From assembly GCA_031002005.1 (NCBI GenBank), contig JARYHS010013631.1, positions 62,245,832-62,309,831 on the forward strand: DNA of 64,000 nt, read 5' to 3'. The position numbers were made by a program, and so were the translations under genes. This DNA comes from Vandiemenella viatica. Lineage: Eukaryota > Arthropoda > Insecta > Orthoptera > Morabidae. Below are positions 43,042-54,459 of this stretch, one piece after another. How positions within the stretch are numbered: the stretch's first letter is position 1; each line of letters opens with the position of its first letter. The notes under the pieces are model-generated. The model made no database searches and was not told where the DNA came from. It saw only the letters and a program-made list of their open reading frames with translations.

Positions 43042-43989
43042 TATGCTATTTATAATGTAGTTTTATCAAATGCAAGTTTACAAATGTAGAAACTGCTGTC
43101 ATTGTTTGTACTAGTTACTCATTAAAAAAGAAGTGATTTCACTAGTGGAGGAATAACATTTTTGATGATGAACAATCTAGCAATACCCATCTTAAAAAGT
43201 GGGAACATTTTATGGCATCTTAATGACAAAATCAAAAGTTATTTGCAAACATCAAACGATGCTAAATTATTCCAAGTAACACATCAATTAACAATTTGGA
43301 TAGTACCTAAGAAAATGCCGTTACTACACTCTTTGATTTAACAACACTTAAATTTAAGGTTTGTCTAAAGAAAGCCTAGGGATCTTCTTACTAAGGTATA
43401 TCCATTTTACAACAGAAGTGGAAATGTTAATATCTCTTTACACATATACATTCAACATATCATTAATTTACGTTTGAATGACAGTTGTACTACTTTCTCC
43501 CTTATGCAAGTATTTTTCCAGCCATTTTCCTAAAACTTTAAATTAGATTTTTGGCAGTTTTCTGACTCAATTGCTCAGATATAAAATTGTTGCAGATTAG
43601 CCATAGCCAATTTAATGATCAGAACTCTACAAAAAATTAGAAAACAGGAATCTGTGCTTAAAATTCTTTTTTGTTATTTCATCACTAACCCTTTTCATCC
43701 AAAGAAGTGGATTTCAACTAGTACCTTAGTGGTTGATAAGGTGACTGATTCTAAAATAAACATGGCAAGAAATTTTTACACATGTTTGTTTGGGAAACTT
43801 CATATATACACTTAACCAAAGCTAAGACGATTTTGAAGCAGAAAACCTTTTATAAGACTTCCTTGTTCCTGGTTTGTCAACTTAAAAACATTTCTTTATA
43901 AGTTAACGAGGAACAGCTTTATAAAGGTTGAGAAAAGGTGCACAAGGAGCTATTTCTTCATAGCTTTAATCACTGCTGTCTGAACTATC
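43042..43989. other. Non-coding stretch (OGT intron)
   Basis: AT-rich and without recognisable features. It lies upstream of the OGT 69-nt exon on the minus strand, so it is likely intron. Confidence 0.55.
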
Positions 43990-44500
43990 AGTCTGTATGA
44001 TGTAGCAGTAATCACCAGACCACAGTAGTAGCAGCATTTTGTACATACCGAGTACATTTTAAAAACATTTGGTCAAAGTGACTATCACTTGTCACGCGAC
44101 CCACATCCCACCGGTATTCAATTTCCTCCCACACTCGTTGCAGCAAATTGGGCATAACTCGTGCAACGGCAGCACAGATCTGATTTTCGGTCGTCCAAAT
44201 TGTTTGGTGGGGGAGGAATACACACACGATCTTTAATTAAATCCCAGAAAAAGAAATCCATTGGTGTTAAGACCTTTCCGACATAATGATCAACACACGG
44301 GTGACCTGGTGATTTAGTATGTCGCAGTGAACAACCTGTCTCAACAAAGTTCTTGTGCCAAGAGTAAATTGTAGGTCTGCTTGGAGATTCTTTAGTATAT
44401 TCAGTGTGAAATTTATGCAGAGTTAATTTCATGAAACCAAAACACACAGCAAGCACCGTACCAGTGATCAAACTTGAGGTGGTTTGCTAAAAAATGCCAT
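43990..44500 (-). pseudogene. Mariner/DUF4817-type transposase, internally deleted
   Basis: The N-terminal part carries SRPTIYSWHKNFVETGCSL and a GHPCV segment, matching the helix-turn-helix region (usually KSIYKWHKNFVETG, then GRPRVS) of a large insect transposase family. It then jumps directly to LTPMDFFFWDLIKDRV, the C-terminal motif usually written LTPCDFFLWG-VKD-VY, and ends with LLQRVWEEIEYRWDVGRVTS after a frameshift near 44220. The whole catalytic core with its acidic triad is missing, about 200 residues. It is therefore a dead, internally deleted copy. No TIRs or TSD were found, so the element ends are uncertain. Confidence 0.8.
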
Positions 44501-45005
44501 CTACCGATTCTGTGAGTTATTTCAACAAATTTCTATATCGTTCCAACGTTTTAAATTCCTTTTTGACTCTCCCTCTATTTTATGTGCTTTGAAGTTTGTC
44601 CAAAGGATGATGCAATAAATAGGACGATTTTTAAAACACACCAAATATACTAACTAGTTCTAATATAACTTAATCTACCGAATATAACCTAATCTACCTA
44701 TTATTATTAATTAAAAGGTTGCGGAATCTTGCTAAATATGTTGGCCCCAGTTCAAAATGTTATCTATGTACAACCCAAGTGAAACAGCTTTCATTGATGG
44801 ATTTTCCTTCAGACATGACATTATAACTGTCTTGATGGTAGCTTTTTGTGATGAATTCTGTCAAGTTACAATTTATTTGTACTGAGCCATCTAATCTTAT
44901 TTTGCAGTGCTAGAGGTTTTGTACAGTTGAGATTTTTAAAGATGTGCTAGGGCCATCTGCAAAGAGCGCCACCTCTTTCACTATAATCTAAAACACATGG
45001 GATAT

Positions 45006-45054
<49 letters not shown>

Positions 45055-45407
45055 AAGGAAAAACATAAAACCAAGAAGTGATTCCTTAGGACACCATAAT
45101 CAACTAAGCCTTCGTGGATACAAATTCCTTTCCATTTGAACCAAAGCCCCGGTTGCCCTCCGATACCACAGTATCATAATTTACCTAAGAGAACTCATGA
45201 CCTAGGCTAGATTGTAGCAGATTTCTAAAGAATATACCATTTTTGTTTTGCTTCCAATAGTTTGGCTTTAATGGCAAAAATTAAATACTATCATACCTAA
45301 AACTTTAATAATTCATCATGTAGATGATTATACATCCTTTTAATTCTGTAGGTCTATTTCTCAATCTTCAAGGTATCTCATCTATTCGAGAGAGTTTTTA
45401 TTACTGA
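44501..45407. other. Non-coding stretch with (CA)n microsatellite
   Basis: The segment includes a roughly 43-bp (CA)n run at about 45010-45052. No gene or bounded element was seen. Confidence 0.6.
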
Positions 45408-46164
45408 CTAGCTGTTGTCCGCGACTTCGTACGCGTGGACTTGGAGTTTCATTGCCACAATTGGATATAGAAAACTGTTAGTAACGTAAGATTTGTCCCA
45501 AACAACACCGAGTCGACATAAAATGATGGAAAGCCATCATTATATCATCCTATCGTCTAATCTGACTCATGAAGAGAATCAATTTACAACATATTTAAAA
45601 ACAGAAAAGTAAGCGAAGGTGCGGGGATGTATGTGTGTTTGGGAGGGGGGGGGGGGTTAACTGATGGCAGCTTTATTTCAGCTTGGTTTTTTCTTCTTTC
45701 TTCAACATGAGCATCTGAATCTTATAATCTAATAGCAGCACATTGTCTTCTGGACCTGCACCTTAGGCCAGGTTTACGTCCGTAAGGCATGTCAAAAAGG
45801 AAGACAAATTGGTGCCAGAAACTTTTATACAGACACAAATGAATAGTACAGTGCAGAGCAAATTGACTTCTATACTAAATAATAAGTTTTGTTTCTTATC
45901 GAAATTTATTAACAAATCAAACACTAACAGACTGCGCGACTGAGCAACCAACGTAACATTACAGACTAACACACGAATCTGTCTGTCTTTCATCATTCGA
46001 TAAGTTCTTAAAATTTCGTGACTAAAACTGTTATTCATACCGAAAAAATGTCCTGTGTCCTTCCTACAATATTTCATTGTTAAATTCCATCAATATTGAT
46101 ATAGCCATTTAGTCGTCAAAACGTAACAAAAAGGCAGAGACTTACTTCCACATTTATAATATAA
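45408..46164 (-). mobile_element. Helitron-like element, family 3
   Basis: On the minus strand it opens TATTATATTATAAATGTGG, then a motif (TCTGCC, TTTTGTTACGTTTTGACG) typical of a widespread arthropod repeat whose 5' portion reads TATTATAAATGCGAAAGT. It ends with the imperfect hairpin CCACGCGTACGAAGTCGCGG, then ACAACAG-CTAG and T. The ending matches Helitron 3' rules well. A minus-strand open frame inside (45763-46077) is not protein-like. Its 5' end abuts the 3' end of the family 2 element at 46165, so its own 5' TC cannot be identified. Confidence 0.62.
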
Positions 46165-46637
46165 TAGCTGGTACCCACAACTTCGTTCGTGATTGTGAAG
46201 TATTCATATTGACAGCTGTAGACATCTAACCACCATAGTGCACGATGGGAGACTCGATACATTTACCACACACAAATACCAGTCTCAGCGCTATGTAGTT
46301 CCAGCAGCAAAGTAAAATTTACGGATACACACAAGTCTTTGGATGAAATACGAAAATATTCATGATCGACCAATTTCAAACACCATATCTCACACACTCC
46401 CACAGTTACCGAATTTCAGCCAACGTTGTAAACGACGGTAATCTGCGATTGATAGTTTTCACTTAAAAGTGATACACCGTGACACATGCATCTTTGGCAG
46501 AAATATGAAATTGCCACAGGTCGACCATTTTCATCCCCCATATCTTCCACACCCCCATATCTACAGACATCTAACAACCATAGTGCACGACAACAGACTC
46601 GATTCTACTCCCACACAAACACCAATGCTCTATGCTA

Positions 46638-47833
46638 CAGTAGCGACAATAAGTATTTTGACAAACACATTTTCCCCGCTGGAGGGTGCAATGCGCGTCG
46701 ACCGGCTAACCCCTGTCTATGTTTGGTCACTCTGCGGCAGCAGACGACTGTGCAAATACCTGTATCAGAGTTCGGCGTTACTGTGGTGAGTATACAACCG
46801 ATACTGTCAGTTTGATCGGACAAAAAGTATTTTGACACTTCAGTTTACTGCTACAGAACAATTGTTTTACCCCGCTTATGTGCGTTATATCGAATACCCT
46901 TTGTTTACACAGGTTTCAACATGCCGAAAGTGAAGGAATACTCTCAAGATTTAAAAGACGCCGTAATCAGTGCTATTCGGAAAGGCAAGACTCAGGCTCA
47001 AGTTGCGAAGGATTTTGGTTTGTCTAGGCAAATCGTAAACATTTGTAAAATTAAGCATCAGTCAACAGGGACAACAGATAATAAACAAAGAGCAGGTAGG
47101 CTCTGTAAAATAACGCCTCGGACCTAGAATCTTATAAGAAAGCTCTCAAAGGCCGATCCATAGAAGACAGCCGTCGACATTAACAAAGAATTGCGGGAAT
47201 ATCACAACGTGCAAATTTCAAATAGTGTCGTCAAATTAATCCTAAGGGAGTCAAATCTTCATGGCCGACGTCCCAGTAAAAAGCCTTTAATATCGGCGAA
47301 GAATAGGAAAGCCCGACTTGAGTTCGCGAGATACCACCAAAACTGGACCCCTGAGCAGTGGTCCCGTGTGCTCTGGAGCGACGAAAGTAAATTCAATTTG
47401 TTTTCTTCTGATGGGATTCGGTATGTTCGACGCCCAATTAACGCCAGAAACGATGTGCGGTATCAAGTTCCAACAGTGAAGCATGGCGGTGGGCATGTCA
47501 TGGTGTGGGGCTCTTTCTCGCGTTTAGGTGTCCCCTGAGTCGCTTGAACGCCCTCGTAGACTCCATGCCAGCGCGCTGTGTAGCGGTAATCAAGGCTAAA
47601 GGCTATGCTACTAAGTACTAAGCAAAGACTGAATTTTCTTTGATTTTTCACGTTTGGATAAATTTTGTACGTATTGTAATATTGTAAGTAATAGAAAATA
47701 ATGTTCCTTTTCTTATGTAACTAAAGCAAATAGAGCAGTAGGAAAAGTGACATAATAATTGTAAGGAAGTTCCTTTAATAAAGTTTATTTTTCCTATAAA
47801 ATGTGTTTGTCAAAATACTTATTGTCGCTACTG
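46638..47833 (+). mobile_element. Tc1/mariner-type element with perfect 36-bp TIRs
   Basis: The TIRs, starting CAGTAGCGACAATAAGTATT, are identical over 36 bp at both ends. TA duplications flank the element at 46636-46637 and 47834-47835; removing it restores GCTATGTAG as in intact monomers of the other family 2 copy. At 1196 bp it is shorter than a full Tc1-type element, and the transposase lacks its middle. An inner AAAAGTATTTTGACA near 46820 repeats part of the TIR on the left side only. Perfect TIRs suggest recent mobilisation in trans by an intact relative. Confidence 0.93.
46921..47621 (+). pseudogene. Tc1-type transposase, two stops and deleted catalytic core
   Basis: The frame begins MPKVKEYSQDLKDAVISAIR and has a helix-turn-helix region (QAQVAKDFGLSRQIV). 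Two in-frame TAG codons, 47125-47127 and 47161-47163, interrupt it, but the same frame continues with ELREYHNVQISNSVVK and reaches VLWSDESKFNLF, the first catalytic Asp motif, then GGGHVMVWGSFSRLGVP before a TGA at 47536-47538. In another frame the C-terminus resumes with LNALVDSMPARCVAVIKAKG and stops at 47619-47621. Everything between, including the second and third catalytic acids, is deleted. The original protein would be about 340 residues. It cannot be functional. Confidence 0.92.
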
Positions 47834-48812
47834 TATGTAGTCGTGGCAGAAAAGTGAAATCTGCGGAGACACATGCCTTTTGTCGAAATACGAAAATATC
47901 CTTGGTCGGCCACTTACAACCACCATATATCCCACACAACCACAGTTTCTGAAATTCGGCCGCTGTTGTGATCGAAAGGTGACTGTGTTACTACCACACA
48001 CAAACGCCAGAGATCTGTGATCGATAGTTTTCGCTGAAAAGTGATATACCATGACACTTTTGTCTTTGGCAGAAGTATGAAATTGCCACAGGACGACCAC
48101 TTTCAACTCCCATTTCTCCCACACCCCCATAGCTACCGACATCTAACAACCATAGTGCACTACATGAGATACGATTCTACTACCAAACACAAACACCAAT
48201 GCTCTATGCTATGTAGTTGTGGCAGAAAAGTGATATATGCGGAGACAGTCGAAATACGAAAATATCCTTGGTCGGCCACTTACAACCACCATATCTACAA
48301 CAGTACCACAGTTTCTGAAATTCGGCCGCTGTTGTGATCGAAAGGTGACTCTGTGCTACTACTACACACAAACGCCAGTTATCTGTGATCTATAGTTTTC
48401 GCTTAAAAGTGATACACCATGACACTTTTGTCTTTGGCAGAAGTATGAAATTGCCACAGCTCGACCACTTTCAACCCCCATAGCTACCAACATCTAACAA
48501 CCATAGTGAACGACAGGAAAGACGATTCTACTACCACACACAAACACCAAAGGTCTATGTTATGTAGTTGTGGCAGGAAAGAAGTATACGGAGATACGAA
48601 TTTTTGGTCGAAATATGAAAACGCCCTGCACTGACCAACTTTAATCATTATATCTCCCACATCCCCACAGCTATCGGCATTCGGCCAACGTTGTGCACGA
48701 CAGGAAACTCCATGCTACTTCCACCCACAAACATCAGTGATCTGTGCTAGGTAGTGGTGGCTGAAAAGTGAAATATAGGAAAAAACACGTCTATTTTTAT
48801 ATATATATAAGA

Positions 48813-49589
48813 TTTCACCAGTGTCAAAGCTGCCTCTACAGATTTTCAGTGCAAGGGAGGATATGGGAGTAAACTTTTCACTACAAGCAAACAACTTTTT
48901 ATTTTTTGAGAAATTTAATGATTTACTTCATTTTGGCTAGTAATAAGGATGGACATACATTTTGCCTTTGATGACAATGATCTAACTATTACTACAACAT
49001 GTATGTCTGTAATACATGTTCCTTTATTCTTTAAAGGTACTCATAAGAATATTTATTAAAAATAGTTACTACAGAAAAGGCATCCTGTTCAAATTGTTTA
49101 CATTTAAATCTGTTTTTAATGTTCAGGATATGATACATTAACTTCTCTTTTAATAACACTCTGAACACTATGTTATTATCTGATCTTCCTGTTTATAGTC
49201 AAACATTTAGCTCCTTTAATTACTAAGGTTAACATTCTATAGTAACGTTTTGTAATGTGCTTATGAAGTTCCTTGTCTTCCTACCTCTACATAAAATTCT
49301 CTTTTAAACCTGCAAGATGTTTTAATTCCTATTGTTGGCCAATCCTTCTATACTCATTTAGCTGGAAATAATCTTGTAGGAAGGGATTTATCATGAACTA
49401 GCATTTTCCCAGTTTCATCAAGGCGTAGCTGGTGAATGCAGTACTGCACCCCCCCCCCCCCCAATAAACCATAAACATTTGTAACGTATTTTTGTAAAAT
49501 TTACTGTAAATTAAATTCCACAATTTCGTTACACTTATTGTGGTATTAATCTTTGTTGTAGTGGTTTGATTAACATTTTCCATGTATTC
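48813..49589. other. Non-coding stretch
   Basis: AT-rich; a C run lies at 49449-49462. Nothing else recognised. Confidence 0.5.
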
Positions 49590-50721
49590 TAACGTAGTAT
49601 AAAGGATCAGGGGCCATGAGGCTCTGTCTACAGAGGTAGAAAGTAGACATGGTGGGTTTAGAGGAGAGGGTGAGAAGAATGACTGTGTGCTGATAACAGG
49701 TCACAGGGGGAAAAATCCGGTTAACATGATGAAAAAAAACGACACTTCAGAAAGTGAGGGGAAAAATATGTTTGACCTGTTACCAGAGTCAGGAGGAGAA
49801 AAGCTTCATATAGATGGAGCAGGTAACATGCAGCCAACCTATGGGAATAGGGTATGCCGGAAATGAATAGGCATAAAGGGGTCTGCTGCTAAGTAGCAGC
49901 CATATGAGGGGTGTAGTCTCTCTTCTGCAGGATCAGTTAGGCACACATTACCTGATCACAAGTTTTTTTCAAACTAGTGCAACATTAGGGCAGATAATAG
50001 AAGATATAGATTCACTTTGACATTAGTTCTGTCTTGGGTGTTGTACCTGTAAACACCATCGTTAGGTCGGGTTTCACTAGGCATGGACTGCAGCTAAATA
50101 GAAGGGGCATGGGAGTAGTTTGAGTTGTTAGCTAAGAAGGGAACAAATTTGCAAACACGTTAAGGGAAGAATGCTTTACACAAGTGGTAGATTAGAACAC
50201 AAGGGGACAAAGTTGAATATCTTTTTAATAAATCCTGATCATAACCTAGCGGGTTGTCAAGTAACTGAAGGAATAAGTGATCATGTAACAGTTATGATGG
50301 ATAATACTGGATTCAGTAAACCAGTGGCCAAAATTGAAGGAACAAATATGAACAACTATAATAAGGCACAGATATAGAAACTGAAGAAATATTTCACAGA
50401 AACTTTCAGCGAATGGAAGGATGGCACAATTACAGTGGAGTTGAAGTGGGAAGAGTTCAACGAGATTATTAAAAAAAAGGTTGAAGAAATATATATTCCA
50501 AAATAGAAAATAAAGAGAAGTACAGAACCTAACGTACTATAATAGAGAGGTGAGGCAGTTAAAGAGATTGGTGAGAAGAGAACATAACAGAGACAGAAAG
50601 GCAGTAGACTTAAAACAACTGAACAGGGAACTAATAAATCAAAGAATGTGGCTAAAGATGGTTTTATGAATAATATAGGTTCAGGGGGATGGACAGATGC
50701 ACCTTGAAATTTCTATGGCTA
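49590..50721 (+). pseudogene. LINE 5' part with endonuclease C-terminus (interrupted)
   Basis: The frame at 50171-50377 includes GISDHVTVMMDNTGF, the C-terminal SDH motif of an APE-type LINE endonuclease, and continues after a stop into KKYFTETFSEWKDGTITVE, a typical linker before the RT domain. Upstream from about 49600 are decayed ORF1/endonuclease sequences full of stops. The coding sense resumes at 54460 after a 3.7-kb Helitron-like insertion. The 5' boundary is approximate. Confidence 0.68.
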
Positions 50722-50912
50722 TCTTATATTATTTTTATAAGTTTTTTTTTTTTTGGTCACTAGCCACTATCTCCCTTCATCTTAACGGAAATCAATGAAT
50801 GAGCTGTCATTTTAAAGCTTACGGTCTCCACTTTGGTCAAATCACATTTTAAGAAAGGAATTTTTCGGGATTTGACCCCTAAAGGGCAAAAATATCAATA
50901 CTTCTAAAATGC

Positions 50913-50943
<31 letters not shown>

Positions 50944-51400
50944 AAGCCATTTATCTCCCTGGATACCTATCTGAAATTGTTGAATGAAGTATCATTTTAA
51001 AGCTTAACATCTCCACTTTGGTGACACATATTAAAACATGAATTTTTCAGAATTCGACCCTTAAAGGGCAAAAGTATTAATATTTCTACAACGTGCTTTT
51101 GTGTGACGAGCCATTTATCTCCCTTGATACCTAACTGATATACATTAATGAGGTATAATATTAAAGATTAAGGTCTCCACTATGGTCTCATTATATTTTA
51201 AGAAAGGATTTTTTTTTGTAATTCGACCCTTAAAGAGCAAAAATGTCAACATTTCTAAAATGCGTTTTTTGGTCCTTGAGCCATTTATCTCCCTTGATAT
51301 CTAACCGAAATTGATAAATGAAGTAGGATTATGAGATGTAATATCTCAGCTTTGGTGATGATATATATTAAGAAAGAATTTTTTGGGATTCAACCCTTAA

Positions 51401-52951
51401 CCCTGTAACTGCTAGGTATTGCCCAGCAGAGCTCTCGCTGGGTGCTCCTTTGTTGTCACCTAAGCTGTCTACCTGCGTTGAGTGGCCACAGTCCGCCGAT
51501 ACTTGCGCTGCTGAGTTCGGCACACAGTCCGAACTGCTCTGTGCTGAATATTTCTGGGGCATTGTGTGTGACGGCGTTCAGCTGCATCTTTGCGTTTTGA
51601 AACCCCAGATACAAAATAAATGCAGTTACTCTGACATCTAAAGTTTTTCAATTTGAAGCACCTCTAAAAGTGAATGTGCACGTAGGCAAACATACAGGTA
51701 CTTCATATGTTAAATAGGTATTACAGCAACTGAAATGTGTTTGGTTTTTTTGTTTGTTAGCGCAGTAATTCATCAGGAGAAAATTTAAAAGTAAAGTGTT
51801 CGAATATCTTTCACAAATTCTGCATATATTTTCCATCCTTCTTTTGGTTCTGGGCTTTGAATAATCACTGGCGAAGTTAAAAAATATTTTTTTCTTCAAA
51901 TTTTTGTATTTCACTTAGTTTTAGAGGCATATAAATCTAACATAATTATTACAGTGCAGTTACCAATTGTTAATGTTTTTCGTGTAACAAGCCTCGAAAA
52001 ATGGCACAACACACAGTGGTACATTGCATGTTCTGTATTTGTACCTGGTTTCTGGAAGCACTTTCTGTTTTGAATATCCAGCGCATTACGCATTAGCGTG
52101 CTCTTCATTGAATTTTTAATATGAATAATATTTCGAAAATGTCTCCCAGTAAACCCTTCCACCTTGAAAATCTAAAGTGAACCTATTCTGGAGTATTTGT
52201 CTTCATATATAAATAAAATCTATTGGTTTCTTCAGTAATAGATTTCATAAGATCTTCTGTTAAAAATATTCAAAAAAATGACAGAATGCTGGAATTTTGA
52301 CATAATCCATATTTGTGTCCTGCAGCTGAATCGTCTAATGCATGCACAAAAGGATGAGAATCGCTTATCTCCCAGTCAAACCTGTCACTAAAGCGTCCTC
52401 TTTTCCCACACATTTAGCTCTCTGAAAATTTTCACCTCTTGTGGAGACAGATGGTCATTTTTCACTAGCTGATGTACAAGGCTTAGGACTATTAATTCGA
52501 GATCCTATCGAAGGGTCATCACTATCATCCATATCAGAGAGATCATTCTCACTTTCATTTCTAGTAAGAATCTCCACAATTTCTTCCTTTGTACAAACAC
52601 GATGGCGAGCCATTTTCTCAGTGAAAACTAAAATGAAAATAGCAACACAAATAAGATCGCACCTGCAAACACTCATGGGGCGAATGTTGGAAAGTAATCA
52701 AGCTGCTGGGGTAGATATACGGCTACCTGACTTGGCCGCTAAGTTGCTCGCGCCTATTCAAGTGCAGTGCACATAGGGACCCGAGTGGCCGGACATCTTA
52801 ACACGTCCAGAGCACAAACTGGCGGCAAGGCAGGGCATGTATACATGTCCAGAGCACCTGACTGAAGGAGCAAGGGTGTGTGTAAACGTGCCTAGAGCAC
52901 CTGGGTGCAGTAGAAGCCACGCGTGTTAACGCGTCTACAGCAGTCGAAGGA
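51401..52951 (-). mobile_element. piggyBac-type element, deleted, TTAA-flanked
   Basis: TTAA duplications at 51397-51400 and 52952-52955 flank a 1551-bp insertion with imperfect TIRs, CCCTGTAACTGCT on the left and TCCTTCGACTGCT read inward from the right. It landed in the CCCTTAAAGGG palindrome of a Helitron-like array unit, which is an ideal TTAA target. The right third encodes the N-terminus of a piggyBac transposase on the minus strand. The right end also has three degenerate copies of an ACRYGTCYAGAGCAC-like motif (52800-52900), which may be subterminal transposase sites. Confidence 0.85.
51920..52616 (-). pseudogene. piggyBac transposase, N-terminus plus C-terminal scraps
   Basis: The start codon is MARHRVCTKEEIVEILTRNE at about 52616, followed by an acidic segment (ENDLSDMDDSDD) typical of piggyBac N-termini. 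After a frame change comes DRFDWEISDSHPFVHALDD, then FTEDLMKSITEETNRFYLYM, which matches the conserved FF-(D/E)-L---I--ETNRY motif of the family. The catalytic DDD region is missing. What follows (MYHCVLCHFSRLVTRKT, near 52000) could be a remnant of the C-terminal Cys-rich domain. The upstream residues MSVCRCDLICVAIFILVFTE are probably untranslated leader. It is not functional. Confidence 0.78.
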
Positions 52952-54459
52952 TTAAAGGGAAAAAGTATCAATTGTTCTATAACGCATTTTTGTGTCAAGC
53001 CATTAATCTCCATTAATATCTAACCGAAATAGACAAATGAGGTATCATTCTAAAGATTAAGGTCTCCACTTTGTTTGACATCATATATTAAGAGACGAAT
53101 TTTTCTTAATTCAACCCTTAAAGGGCACAAGTATTAATACTTATACAGCGCGTTTTTGTATCATGAGCCATTTATCTCCCTTGATACCTTACTGATATAG
53201 AAAAATGAGATATCATTAAAGATTATGAAGAGTAATGTCTCAACTTTTGTGACAACATATATTGAGAATTTTTTTTTGGAATTCAACCTTTAAAAGAAAA
53301 AGTATCAACGGTTCTTCAACGCATTTTTGTGTCAAGAGCCATTTATCTTCATTTATATCTAACCAAAATAGATAAATGAGGTATCATTCAAAAGATTAAA
53401 GACTCCGCTGTGGTCGCATATTTTAAGAATGGATTTTTTAAAGTGAAAGGGCAAAAATATCAGTATTTCTAAAATGCATTTTTGTGACTCAAGTCATTTA
53501 TCTTACTTGATAAACAAAATTGATAAACGAGGTATCATTTTAAAGACTCAGATCTTCTTAAGTTATTTGGTTTCGTTACACCATATATTAAGAAAGGAAT
53601 TTTTCAAAATTCGACCCTTAAAGGGCAAAAGTATTAATATTTCTACAACACACTTTCCTGTCACGATCGATTTATCCCCCTTGATACATAACCAAAATCT
53701 ATACACGAGGTACGATTTTAAAAATTAAAGTACGTGGTTTGGTCGCCTCTTATTTTAAGAAAGAACTTTCTCCAATTTCAATCCTTAAGGGGCAAAAATA
53801 TCAATATTTCAACAACTTTTTTTAACCTAGCTCAATGCCTAACCGAAATCAATAAATGAGGTATGTTTTTAAAGACCAAGGTGTCCGCTTTGGTCACACC
53901 ATGTTTTATACAAGGATTTTTTTTTTTTTTAATTCGGCCTTAAAGGGCAAAAGCATCAATTATTATTTGCACAACGTGTTTTATTATTATTATTGTTGTT
54001 TTGAGCTATCTACCTCCTTCGGTACCTAACCGAAATTGATAATTTGGAATTTGATGCTTAACGAAGTCGCACATATGCGAAAGTTCAGAGCGAAGTCCCT
54101 CGATTGCAGCAGTGGATGTCACAGAAACAGCAATAAACTGTTTTTTATACAATAAGTAGCTTTTAGGATTTTTTTTTGGTTATGCTTTTGTTTTGCTATA
54201 GAATTCCAATGTAAATGGTTTATTCGTGCGCATTTTATTCAGGTTGGTCGTATTCTGTTAACGTCAGTTACAGTTTGTCATATATATAGTGTTTTTTTAA
54301 TGTTTCGTAATATGTTGCAAGTATTTTGATGTGTACCTATTACACTAAACAAATAAATTTTTGCTAGAAAAGTCCCGTTCTAGATTTCACTATATTACAA
54401 GCATTTAGCCTCACTATTCATCGTATTTTTCTAGCGAAATATTCACATGAATTGTCTAG

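Larger units (their letters stand above)
46165..48812 (-). mobile_element. Helitron-like element, family 2, split by a Tc1-type element
   Basis: It has the same termini and array as 29403-31622: 5' A|TCTTATATATATA at 48812 and 3' ACCAG-CTA at 46165, where the final G of CTAG seems lost. Only three A-type monomers are present (starting near 46468, 48039 and 48409), against five in the other copy. A Tc1-type element with TA TSD interrupts one monomer at 46638-47833; without it the host part is about 1.45 kb. Flanking monomers match the other copy closely. Confidence 0.72.
50722..54459 (+). mobile_element. Helitron-like element, family 1, long copy (3.7 kb)
   Basis: It starts A|TCTTATATTATTTT and ends with an AGCGAAATATTCACATG-type hairpin region, AATTGT-CTAG and T, matching the 21292-22672 copy at both ends. 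It carries about eleven 150-170 bp units (anchors near 50770, 50950, 51113, 51283, then 53000, 53170, 53340, 53497, 53665, 53815 and 54005), nearly double the other copies. A (GT)n run has grown in one unit at about 50913-50941. A piggyBac element at 51401-52951 interrupts one unit. The whole element interrupts a LINE. Confidence 0.75.

Noticed and set aside
45763..46077. 104-codon minus-strand ORF as a membrane protein gene
   Set aside because: It lies wholly inside a Helitron-like repeat whose known relatives are non-coding.
51368..51651. Overlapping frames at the left end of the piggyBac element as genes
   Set aside because: They cross the element boundary or the TIR and have no family resemblance; they are chance frames.
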